From: Candidatus Methanomethylophilaceae archaeon
GTDB taxonomy: Archaea; Thermoplasmatota; Thermoplasmata; Methanomassiliicoccales; Methanomethylophilaceae
Assembly (NCBI GenBank): GCA_013329105.1
Contig: DUKW01000138.1
Coordinates: forward strand, 1-10,548
Direction: 5' to 3'
Length of the DNA stretch: 10,548 nucleotides
The first letter of the stretch is position 1. Each line of letters begins with the position of its first letter. The notes beneath the pieces are model-generated. The model searched no databases, had not been told where the DNA came from, and saw nothing but the letters and a program-made list of their open reading frames with translations. Below, piece by piece: positions 1 to 5,971 of this stretch. The position numbers were made by a program, and so were the translations under genes.

Positions 1-285
1 ATCATATGATAACGTTTGTCTAGATCCCATTTTAAGGCCCTTGGTCTAGTATTTACATGTATTCACAGCATTCCGTAACGGGCCTGCCCCCTTTCCATCA
101 ATGTTCCGAGTCCTGGGGTAACCGGTCCTTTGAGTGAAGGTATGCTGCCCCTTATTTTAGAACTTTTATACAAACGGTGAGCGTCTTTGAGTGAATCCGT
201 CCTGTGAACAGGTGCTCCTGAGAACCAGTAAGCATTGAGCATTTCTGAGACTGTCAATGGTGTCCACGCTGCGAATGCATAAATC
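1..285. other. Left-edge stretch with no recognised gene
   Basis: This is the region downstream of endA. No ORF here resembles a family I know, and I see no tRNA, SRP RNA or RNase P RNA signature. It holds two short palindromes (ATCATATGAT at 1-10, TACATGTA at 54-61) and an 11-base direct repeat, CTTTGAGTGAA, at 128-138 and 185-195. A minus-strand open frame runs through it and is listed separately. Since endA reads into it, part of it may be the 3' untranslated region of endA. Confidence 0.5.
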
Positions 286-332
286 TCAAGGACGTATGCG
301 ACGGAATCCCAGAAGCTCGATACCTTTTTCAC
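63..332 (-). CDS. Doubtful small hypothetical protein downstream of endA
   Basis: This is an 89-codon open frame with a GTG start whose first 47 bases overlap the end of endA in another frame. A later ATG at 242 would give a product of about 60 residues. The predicted protein has an aromatic N-terminal part and a basic, Gly/Pro/Ser-rich C-terminal part, and matches no family I recognise. There is no clear ribosome-binding site of its own; the bases just before the GTG are G-rich (GGTGG) but too close. If real, it would be co-transcribed with endA. It may equally be a chance frame in a non-coding or RNA-encoding stretch. Confidence 0.2.
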   Translation of the reverse strand: MKKVSSFWDSVAYVLEIYAFAAWTPLTVSEMLNAYWFSGAPVHRTDSLKDAHRLYKSSKIRGSIPSLKGPVTPGLGTLMERGQARYGML

Positions 333-1335
333 CCACCATAGAAAACATTATCTCTTTCTTCACACCGTGTGCCAGACGGACTGCGCGAGAGATTTCCGGC
401 CAGGATGTGCCTTTATCCGAAGATGTAGCGTGTACCAGATATCGAGCGTGGCATTTATCGGGGTCGTCCTCATACATTCGGAAATGAGTACCGTACTTGA
501 AACCCGTTTTAACGATAAGGCCTTGGTCACGAAGATGAAAATAAGTGTCTTTTCTAAGAGAGAATTCGTCCTGGAATGCCTCTCCAAAGGCCAATATGTC
601 CTCGAATGTCATAGGACCATCGACCGAGCTGACTTCCAGCGCCCCTTTGGAGATGAGGTATGCGCTTTCAATGATGGATAGCTGCAGAACGTTTCCCATT
701 TTCTTGCCGAACATGCCTGCTGCCATGAGCACCTCTGCCTGCTCACTATCAAAAACGAATACACGGTCTTGAATGAGCGATCCCTGACACAGTTCATCGG
801 GTATCGACATGTCACATTTTGAACGAGGTACACGATAACTCACCGCGTAGTATGTTATGTCCCCTTCCTCGTCTACAACAGCATAGACCAGCTCACGGCC
901 GTTGCCCTTGAGAGTGGATAAAAGACGGAAGAACTCCGTTATGTCGAACTTCGATCTCTCTGAGACTGCCTTTACCCAGTATTTCTCGCTACTGCGTGCC
1001 GGCGTCTCCCCCCGGGGATAGACACGGAGATCGTAGTCACCGACGTTTGGTTTGACGACAAACCCGCGGCCGCGCAGCTCAGAATAGACCAGATATTTAA
1101 TGTCAAATTCTTGTACCAGGGCGGCAGATCGATGGAATATTTCAGGGAACTGCAGTCGATGCCCTTCCCTAAAAACCTCCAGGCGGCCCAGCTGCGTGAG
1201 GAATGTTGCCTCTATCAAGTCCAGCTCCAATCCCCCTCCAGAGAGGGGATATCCGAAGCTGCCGCGGTTGTGAAGCTGACTGCCCTCCTTTTGGTCCCTC
1301 ACCACCACGGTATCGTCATACATTTCCCCAGACAT
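286..1335 (-). CDS. endA: tRNA-splicing endonuclease EndA (two-repeat, alpha2 type)
   Basis: This enzyme cuts introns from precursor tRNAs at the bulge-helix-bulge, leaving 2',3'-cyclic phosphate and 5'-OH ends. The 349 residues hold two tandem endonuclease repeats. The N-terminal one (about 38-170, with LRGRGFVVKP and YDLRVYPRG) has lost the catalytic residues. The C-terminal one (about 192-349) keeps the triad: Tyr281 in KYGTHFR, His296 in CHARYLV and Lys327 (or Lys326) in HGVKKE. This matches the homodimeric alpha2 form known from Archaeoglobus (about 305 residues). The surplus is mostly a 35-residue N-terminal tail, so the start is less certain; Met5 is an alternative. A TATA-like element about 26 bases upstream suggests a leaderless mRNA. 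The gene diverges from hypE. The two tRNA genes in this window have no introns. Confidence 0.93.
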   Translation of the reverse strand: MSGEMYDDTVVVRDQKEGSQLHNRGSFGYPLSGGGLELDLIEATFLTQLGRLEVFREGHRLQFPEIFHRSAALVQEFDIKYLVYSELRGRGFVVKPNVGDYDLRVYPRGETPARSSEKYWVKAVSERSKFDITEFFRLLSTLKGNGRELVYAVVDEEGDITYYAVSYRVPRSKCDMSIPDELCQGSLIQDRVFVFDSEQAEVLMAAGMFGKKMGNVLQLSIIESAYLISKGALEVSSVDGPMTFEDILAFGEAFQDEFSLRKDTYFHLRDQGLIVKTGFKYGTHFRMYEDDPDKCHARYLVHATSSDKGTSWPEISRAVRLAHGVKKEIMFSMVGEKGIELLGFRRIRP

Positions 1336-1355
1336 GGCACTCTGTACATCGCTTG

Positions 1356-1365
1356 AATATAAATT
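1356..1365 (-). promoter_or_regulatory. TATA-like box of endA
   Basis: Read on the minus strand this is AATTTATATT, centred about 26 bases before the endA ATG. That is the distance expected if transcription begins at or near the start codon (leaderless mRNA). No Shine-Dalgarno motif precedes the ATG, which agrees. Confidence 0.55.
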
Positions 1366-1410
1366 GCTTATCTTCAGCTTTTATGATCTCAGTCACTGGT
1401 GGCTACAGGG

Positions 1411-1418
1411 AAATATTA
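1411..1418 (+). promoter_or_regulatory. TATA-like box of hypE
   Basis: AAATATTA lies about 30 bases upstream of the ATG at 1445, the start that matches HypE proteins. Transcription would begin only a few bases before the ATG. Its position argues against the longer reading of hypE from 1334, which would begin upstream of this promoter. Confidence 0.5.
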
Positions 1419-1444
1419 TCTTCAAGCTCACCTTTACGGTGAGC

Positions 1445-2491
1445 ATGAAGAAGGTGATAATGAACCACGGTGCTGGCGGCGAGCTCATGCAGGAGTTTAT
1501 CTCAAAGCATGTGATATCACATCTCACGAGCACCTCCTCCGAAGTCCCCTTAGAGGCGCTGGACGACTCTGCTGTTGTGGACGGCATCGTATTCACCACT
1601 GACGGGCACACCGTCAACCCACTGTTCTTTCCAGGCGGAGACATAGGCTCCCTTGCTATCGCCGGCACCGTCAACGATTTGTCGGTCATCGGAGGTGAGG
1701 CGCTGGCTCTCTCCTCCGCCCTCATTATCGAAGAGGGGCTGGAGCTGGAGACCGTCGATGCTGTGATGAGCAGCATGGCTACCACTAGTCGGGCCTGCGG
1801 CGTCCCGGTGGTCACCGGGGATACCAAAGTGATGGAAGCAGGTAGTATCGACAAGATGGTTATTGTCAGCTCTGGGATAGGCAGACGCTCTCCCTATTTA
1901 GACGAAAATCTGGAGCGCGCCTCCCGCATCCGCGAGTTGAGATCACACTGGCTGACCGATAATAACGTCGCCGACGGCGACGCTATTATTGTCAGCGGCA
2001 ATATGGGGGATCACGGCGTGGCGTTGCTGTCGTTCAGAGAGGGATATGGCTTTGAAGCTGAGGTCAGCAGCGATATAGCGCCTCTTAACAAGATGATGAG
2101 TTCTGTACTAAAGGCCGGGGGGGTCGTCAGTGCCAAAGATCCCACCCGCGGAGGACTGGCCAACTGCCTCAACGAATGGTCTTCGAAATCGGGAGTGGGC
2201 ATTGAGCTCGATGGCCCTTCGATACCTGTGAGCGAGCCTGTGCTAAATGCCTGCGAGCTTTTAGGAATGGATCCCTTGAGCATTGGCAATGAGGGGAAAG
2301 TGGTGATTGCTTGCGTGCCGGAGGCTGCCGATGATGTGCTCGCAGCTCTGCGCTCTCATCCGGAGGGGAGGAACGCTGCACTGATTGGATATGCCACCGA
2401 CCGATATGACCGTGTGGTCATCAGGACGGAGGTGGGCGGAAGGCGTGTATTGGAAACCCCTGCAGGCGACCCTGTACCACGCATCTGCTGA
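1445..2491 (+). CDS. hypE: Hydrogenase maturation factor HypE
   Basis: HypE dehydrates the S-carbamoyl group received from HypF on its C-terminal cysteine to a thiocyanate. It thus supplies the cyanide ligands of the [NiFe]-hydrogenase active site. The 348-residue protein has the PurM/ThiL-like ATP-binding fold. Visible are NHGAGG (residues 7-12), DDSAVV (40-45), the PGGDIGSLAIAGTVNDLSV block (63-81), VTGDTKV (123-129), DPTRGGLANCLNEW in the second half, and the terminal PRIC with the catalytic Cys at the very end. The open frame extends upstream to an ATG at 1334. That extension is atypical, overlaps endA and lies upstream of the TATA box, so I chose the ATG at 1445, weakly preceded by GGTG. 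No other hyp gene is in the window. Its presence implies a [NiFe] hydrogenase elsewhere. Confidence 0.95.
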   Translation: MKKVIMNHGAGGELMQEFISKHVISHLTSTSSEVPLEALDDSAVVDGIVFTTDGHTVNPLFFPGGDIGSLAIAGTVNDLSVIGGEALALSSALIIEEGLELETVDAVMSSMATTSRACGVPVVTGDTKVMEAGSIDKMVIVSSGIGRRSPYLDENLERASRIRELRSHWLTDNNVADGDAIIVSGNMGDHGVALLSFREGYGFEAEVSSDIAPLNKMMSSVLKAGGVVSAKDPTRGGLANCLNEWSSKSGVGIELDGPSIPVSEPVLNACELLGMDPLSIGNEGKVVIACVPEAADDVLAALRSHPEGRNAALIGYATDRYDRVVIRTEVGGRRVLETPAGDPVPRIC

Positions 2492-3127
2492 TCACAACAG
2501 CCTTTCGATGAGCATACTGAGTACGAAAACAATGATACCTACGACAGCCATGCGCACCCCGTAGAGCGCCGGATGATCGCGGGAGCCCATGCGTCCCATC
2601 AGCAAGCCGGTGACGAAGAGTACCATTATAGTCGCGCCTATCGCCAACCAGCTAGCTATCTCGAGATCGGTTACCAACAACAGGGGCAGTAATGTCACAG
2701 TGGCAGCCAGCCATGGCGCAAGAGCGGCTATCAGCACCGTGATCAAGGTGCTGAGCCGGGACGTCTTCTCAATGGAGCTCTTATCCAGTTTACGGAGCAT
2801 CGCCCGTTCGATCTCCAGTATCTTGATACGTTTTTCGAGATTCTCTGCCTCATAAACGGAGAACATGGTGGAAATACTCAGCGCCAGACAGCTGGTTATG
2901 ATTGTCAAAATGGCTATGCGGTTATCGCCGCCTCCTACCATTGCCGTACCTATGATGACACCGAGAACGACACAGGTAGAGTCGAAAACTGTGTTGATGA
3001 AGTAACGTCGTATCGCCGGCAGGGGGTCAGGCATTCGCAGGGCCTTGGTGATGGAATCGTAGCGGGACTCCCCCAGGACCTTCTTTCCTATCACGGCACG
3101 TAAACTTTCGTTGCGGCCATTAGACAT
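2492..3127 (-). CDS. VIT1/CCC1-family membrane protein, probable Fe/Mn transporter
   Basis: This 211-residue integral membrane protein has five predicted helices (about 42-64, 70-91, 127-152, 157-179, 188-208). A charged, Glu-rich stretch (92-125) lies between helices 2 and 3, which is the VIT1/CCC1 layout. Asp49 in helix 1 (VFDST) and Met88 in helix 2 sit where plant VIT1 has its transport-critical Asp and Met; this equivalence is my alignment by eye. Family members move Fe2+ or Mn2+ out of the cytosol. The Glu-rich linker fits a metal-binding role, but the substrate here is unproven. A GGAG at 3140-3143 is a plausible ribosome-binding site. The gene follows the KamA-like gene after 61 bases on the same strand and may share its mRNA. 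Its stop abuts that of hypE. Confidence 0.75.
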   Translation of the reverse strand: MSNGRNESLRAVIGKKVLGESRYDSITKALRMPDPLPAIRRYFINTVFDSTCVVLGVIIGTAMVGGGDNRIAILTIITSCLALSISTMFSVYEAENLEKRIKILEIERAMLRKLDKSSIEKTSRLSTLITVLIAALAPWLAATVTLLPLLLVTDLEIASWLAIGATIMVLFVTGLLMGRMGSRDHPALYGVRMAVVGIIVFVLSMLIERLL

Positions 3128-3143
3128 TTTGATGCTTATCTCC

Positions 3144-3166
3144 GAGTCCTCATCAAAAAAGGACTC
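3144..3166 (-). terminator. Hairpin and T-run between the KamA-like and VIT-family genes
   Basis: The minus strand reads GAGTCC, an 11-base loop that starts with TTTTTT, then GGACTC: a perfect 6-bp stem. The T6 run begins about 30 bases after the stop of the KamA-like gene and could act as an archaeal U-tract terminator. Equally, the hairpin lies in the leader of the transporter gene next to its ribosome-binding site and could modulate its translation. I cannot decide between these from sequence. Confidence 0.35.
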
Positions 3167-3188
3167 TTCCCTGTAAATGATACTTGCT

Positions 3189-4304
3189 CTAAGTATACCT
3201 TTCGATTCCGCGACGGGGTTGCCGGGCCGTAGGGCTTGCTTTTAGGTAATCATCTAACCATGTCGCCCGGGGGTTGCGCGGTAAAACAAGGAACCTACCG
3301 GCATCTTTTCTATCGGCTGCCTGATGGTACTTCATGTACACATTTTCTTCGTCTATAGCAAGAACCTCCACCTTTCCGCTGCGGTGAGAGATTACATATC
3401 TGACCCGCTTTGCCAATCCTGAGCAGGAGTTCTTCGCCTCCTCTATGATACGGTATGACTCCTCTACAGGCACCACGAAATGCCTGTTGCCCACGGCGGG
3501 GCGGCATTGAAACACATAGTAGGGCGCCACACCGATATATGATAGCCTGTTCAGGAGCTCGGAGAGAGTACGAGGATCTGCGTTGACGTTGCGAAGAAGG
3601 GGCGTCTGGTTGTTAAGCAGCGCCCCTGCGTTTTTAAGGAGACTCACCGCCTCTATTGAGACTTCATTGATCTCCCGGGGGTGGGTGAAGTGAGTCATCA
3701 CATAGATGCTGCTCTCATCATCCATATGCTCTGCTAGGACCTCTGACAGCTGAGGGTCGTCGATGATACGGTATGGGTTGACCGCTGGCACCTTTGAGCC
3801 TATGCGGATTATCTGCACATGGTCGATTTCTCTCAGTTTTGAAAGCAAGTGATCCAGTTTGCTTGTACTGAGCATTAGAGGATCGCCGCCTGTAAGAAGG
3901 ACGTTGTTGATCTCGGGATGTTCGGAGATGTACTCTAGTGCCTTGTCCAAATCCACCAATGTCTCCTTGCGCTTTTCTAGGAATATTCGTTTGCGGAAAC
4001 AGTAACGGCAAATACCGGCACATGTGCCGCTAACTAGCAGCACAGCTGTCTGCTCGTACTTATGCTCCAAACCGGGCATTACGGTGTAATCGCTCTCTTG
4101 CGAGGGATCAAGGCTGCCCCAGTTATCCAACTCCGGATTGCTAGGTATGGCGATGAAACGCAAAGGATCCATTGGATTTGTCCAATCGATCAAGGATAAG
4201 TAATAATCAGTGGTTCGGAAGGGAAAACGCTCCGCTACAGCGACAATCTCCTCCCTCTCCTCGTCGCTGATTGTTGATATGTCATCAATGTTTCTAACGT
4301 AGAT
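3189..4304 (-). CDS. KamA-family radical SAM aminomutase-like protein, non-canonical start
   Basis: This is a radical-SAM/PLP enzyme of the lysine 2,3-aminomutase family. Numbered from the first canonical start (TTG at 4193, 334 residues), it has the CX3CX2C cluster motif (Cys58, 62, 65), the carboxylate-binding Arg67 and GGDP (102-105). Lys274 (RSGK) sits at the PLP-lysine position. The reading frame stays open upstream to a TAG at 4323-4325. It encodes family-typical sequence there, including ERFPFRTTDYYLSLID. The upstream frame has no ATG, GTG or TTG, but a strong GGAGG (4312-4316) stands 7 bases before an ATC at 4304, giving 371 residues. Arg231 replaces the lysine-binding Asp of LYQCDLS-type motifs, and the DAPGGGGK Asp is missing. 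The substrate is therefore probably not lysine. No ablB partner is present; the next gene encodes a transporter. Annotation pipelines would likely start it at 4193. Confidence 0.85.
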   Translation of the reverse strand: MYVRNIDDISTISDEEREEIVAVAERFPFRTTDYYLSLIDWTNPMDPLRFIAIPSNPELDNWGSLDPSQESDYTVMPGLEHKYEQTAVLLVSGTCAGICRYCFRKRIFLEKRKETLVDLDKALEYISEHPEINNVLLTGGDPLMLSTSKLDHLLSKLREIDHVQIIRIGSKVPAVNPYRIIDDPQLSEVLAEHMDDESSIYVMTHFTHPREINEVSIEAVSLLKNAGALLNNQTPLLRNVNADPRTLSELLNRLSYIGVAPYYVFQCRPAVGNRHFVVPVEESYRIIEEAKNSCSGLAKRVRYVISHRSGKVEVLAIDEENVYMKYHQAADRKDAGRFLVLPRNPRATWLDDYLKASPTARQPRRGIERYT

Positions 4305-4311
4305 CCTCAGC

Positions 4312-4316
4312 CCTCC
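4312..4316 (-). promoter_or_regulatory. Strong Shine-Dalgarno motif deciding the KamA-like start
   Basis: The minus strand reads AAAAAAGGAGGGCTGAGGATC here. GGAGG is 7 bases before ATC (4302-4304) in the KamA-like frame, ideal spacing for initiation. The TTG at 4193 has no such motif. Confidence 0.55.
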
Positions 4317-4350
4317 TTTTTTCTACTATCAATAAAAAGTAACGCTATCA

Positions 4351-4361
4351 TATTTAATAAA
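4351..4361 (-). promoter_or_regulatory. TATA-like box of the KamA-like gene
   Basis: The minus strand reads TTTATTAAATA. Transcription would begin near 4330, giving a leader of about 25 bases that includes the GGAGG at 4312-4316. A second AT-rich run (CTTTTTATTG, 4331-4340) is closer to the gene and could be an alternative box. Confidence 0.5.
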
Positions 4362-4383
4362 AACGGACTCCACACTAATTTGC

Positions 4384-4392
4384 TATTTATAT
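4384..4392 (+). promoter_or_regulatory. TATA-like box upstream of a small ORF
   Basis: TATTTATAT ends 19 bases before an ATG at 4412, so a transcript would start at or very near that ATG. It could serve the small ORF, a small RNA, or a longer leader for the DUF1015 gene. Confidence 0.4.
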
Positions 4393-4411
4393 CTCTACAA
4401 TCAAAGTCAGC

Positions 4412-4570
4412 ATGAACGCCTTTTTAGAAGCACTAAGAACGAAGACATTATCACCATCGCCGTGTCCTTTCAACAATCTATTTAACAGATTTACGTATAG
4501 CGGCAAACAGAGCCACGGAGAGTCCCTATGGTCATATTCAAACCGTTCCCCGGATACAGGCCCGTCCTGA
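4412..4570 (+). CDS. Possible leaderless small protein, 52 residues
   Basis: The ORF starts MNAFLEALRTKTLSPSPCPF and ends at a TGA inside the DUF1015 gene, overlapping it out of frame by 43 bases. The only support is the good TATA-like element about 24 bases upstream, which puts the transcription start at the ATG. The first 27 or so residues could form an amphipathic helix followed by a Pro/Cys turn; the remainder reads like chance sequence. I recognise no family. It may be a true small protein, an upstream ORF that affects DUF1015 translation, or an artefact. Confidence 0.2.
   Translation: MNAFLEALRTKTLSPSPCPFNNLFNRFTYSGKQSHGESLWSYSNRSPDTGPS
4479..4485 (+). promoter_or_regulatory. TATA-like box and ribosome-binding site of the DUF1015 gene
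   Basis: TATTTAA at 4479-4485 would place the transcription start near 4507-4510. The short leader contains GGAG at 4517-4520, 7 bases before the ATG at 4528, a normal Shine-Dalgarno spacing. Confidence 0.5.
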
Positions 4571-5712
4571 AGGACGGAGAAAGCATCGACGACCGTATCT
4601 CACCCCCGTACGATGTCATATCTCCCGAAGAGTTACGTAAATTGCAGTCCCGTCCAGGGAATGTCACACGTATAACCCTGCGGTCGGTAGACGGCAACTA
4701 CCACGAGGCACGCAAGGAGCTTGATTCTTGGATATCGGAGGGGCTTCTGCAGCGTGATGACGACTGCTTCTATCTTTACGAACAGGCATTCAAGGTAAGC
4801 GAGAAGGAATATCTCCGTTCAGGCATCGTTGGTGTCCTCAAAACAGAACCGTACTCCGAAGGGAACATCATACCCCATGAGGAAACTTTCCCTAAAGTGA
4901 AGGAGGACCGCCTTAAACTGCTACGAGACACGGAGACGCATTGCGAGTCGATATTCGGGATATCGGAAGGATTGGACGAGGAGCTTCAGAGAGACATCGC
5001 TGCCGTGGCCGAACCGGTATATGAGACCGTTGACAATAACGGCGTCACGCACCGACTGTCGCTGATACGCGACGACGGAGTGAAAAAGCGCATCGAGGAT
5101 GCGCTGAGGACACAGCGCATACTCATAGCCGACGGACATCACCGTTTTGAGACCGCGTGCAGCTATGGAGAGGAAAACCCCGATAAAGAGAGCAAACAGT
5201 ACGTCCTAGCCACACTCGTGGCCAGCAATGATCCGGGCCTGGTGGTCTGGCCCACCCATCGCCTTATACGCTGCAGGGACTTCCAGGAAGAACCCTTTAT
5301 CTCCTCTCTCAATGAAGAACTAGAGACGATCGAGTGCGATGGTATCAAAGACATGGAGTATCAGATGTCGCAGGGAGCAGACATAGGCATTATCTTACGC
5401 TCTGGCAGGACCTTCGTGGCCTATGTGCCTGAGGAAGACGACCCCCTGCGCTCCCTGGACACTTATGTGGCCCAGGAGCGTATCATGAATGGTATACTCG
5501 GCCGCGATAACATCGATGTCGACTACGAAGCGTCGCTGAAAAAGGCAGAAGAGCGTATGAAGACTGAGGACTATGACTTAGCAATAGTCTTCAACCCTCC
5601 ACGTATGGAGAAAATCTGGTCCGTTTCCCTTCAGGGTAAGAGAATGCCCAAAAAGAGCACCTATTTCTTCCCCAAGATCTGGTCTGGCTTCGTATACTAC
5701 CGTATGGACTGA
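4528..5712 (+). CDS. DUF1015 family protein (COG4198), function unknown
   Basis: This 394-residue soluble protein covers the whole DUF1015 family length. Family marks are the N-terminal FKPFPGYRP (4-12), SPPYDVIS (25-32), IIPHEETF...K.DRL.LL (114-132), ADGHHRFETA (201-210), WPTHRLI (241-247) and the closing STYFFPKIWSGFVYYRMD. Start and stop fit family ends, and GGAG precedes the ATG by 7 bases. The DGHHR motif recalls the one in ParB/sulfiredoxin-fold enzymes such as the archaeal serine kinase SerK. That makes a nucleotide-dependent kinase-like activity conceivable, but this is inference only and the family has no settled function. It is followed by a convergent tRNA gene after 21 bases and has its own promoter. 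Confidence 0.9.
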   Translation: MVIFKPFPGYRPVLKDGESIDDRISPPYDVISPEELRKLQSRPGNVTRITLRSVDGNYHEARKELDSWISEGLLQRDDDCFYLYEQAFKVSEKEYLRSGIVGVLKTEPYSEGNIIPHEETFPKVKEDRLKLLRDTETHCESIFGISEGLDEELQRDIAAVAEPVYETVDNNGVTHRLSLIRDDGVKKRIEDALRTQRILIADGHHRFETACSYGEENPDKESKQYVLATLVASNDPGLVVWPTHRLIRCRDFQEEPFISSLNEELETIECDGIKDMEYQMSQGADIGIILRSGRTFVAYVPEEDDPLRSLDTYVAQERIMNGILGRDNIDVDYEASLKKAEERMKTEDYDLAIVFNPPRMEKIWSVSLQGKRMPKKSTYFFPKIWSGFVYYRMD

Positions 5713-5733
5713 ACACGGGAAAATGTGAAAAGG

Positions 5734-5808
5734 TGGAGCCGCTGACGGGAATTGAACCCGCGACCTACGCCTTACCAAGGCGTCGCTATACCCCTTAGCC
5801 ACAGCGGC
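5734..5808 (-). tRNA. tRNA-Thr (anticodon GGU), CCA encoded
   Basis: The cloverleaf is complete and has no intron. It shows a 7-bp acceptor stem (GCCGCTG/CAGCGGC), D stem GCTA/TAGC, anticodon stem ACGCC/GGCGT with loop TTGGTAA, and T arm GCGGG-TTCAATT-CCCGT with one G-T pair. Anticodon GGT reads ACC (and ACU) threonine codons. The discriminator base is T73, followed directly by an encoded CCA (5734-5736). Downstream on the minus strand, short T runs (TTTT near 5728-5731) may end transcription. Confidence 0.95.
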
Positions 5809-5825
5809 CTACCCCCCTCAATCCC

Positions 5826-5843
5826 ACTATTATTAATAATAGT
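5826..5843 (-). promoter_or_regulatory. Palindromic TATA element of tRNA-Thr
   Basis: ACTATTATTAATAATAGT is a perfect 18-base palindrome centred about 26 bases upstream of the tRNA 5' end, where an archaeal TATA box should be. Its symmetry means the sequence alone does not set direction. A plus-strand transcript would start near 5861, where no gene begins. Confidence 0.6.
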
Positions 5844-5934
5844 TTCTGAACGCTTGCGCATCGGAATCTGTGAACGTTCCAGTAAACCTTCCAGGACTGC
5901 GCCTGCAGTAACCTGAACGGTCTCCTTCACAGGA

Positions 5935-5945
5935 ATAACTTTATT
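5935..5945 (+). promoter_or_regulatory. TATA-like box of rqcH
   Basis: ATAACTTTATT lies with its end 26 bases before the ATG at 5972, so the transcript probably starts near the ATG. No Shine-Dalgarno motif precedes this ATG. Confidence 0.5.
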
Positions 5946-5971
5946 GCGCTTACTGTTCTAATCCAGCTCAT

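Noticed and set aside
1334..1444. 37-codon upstream extension of hypE
   Set aside because: HypE proteins begin just before the HGAGG motif; the extension overlaps endA, lies upstream of the TATA-like box and has no family resemblance.
1393..1854. 153-codon minus-strand ORF opposite hypE
   Set aside because: It is Ser/Thr-rich antisense shadow of hypE and crosses the divergent promoter region without signals of its own.
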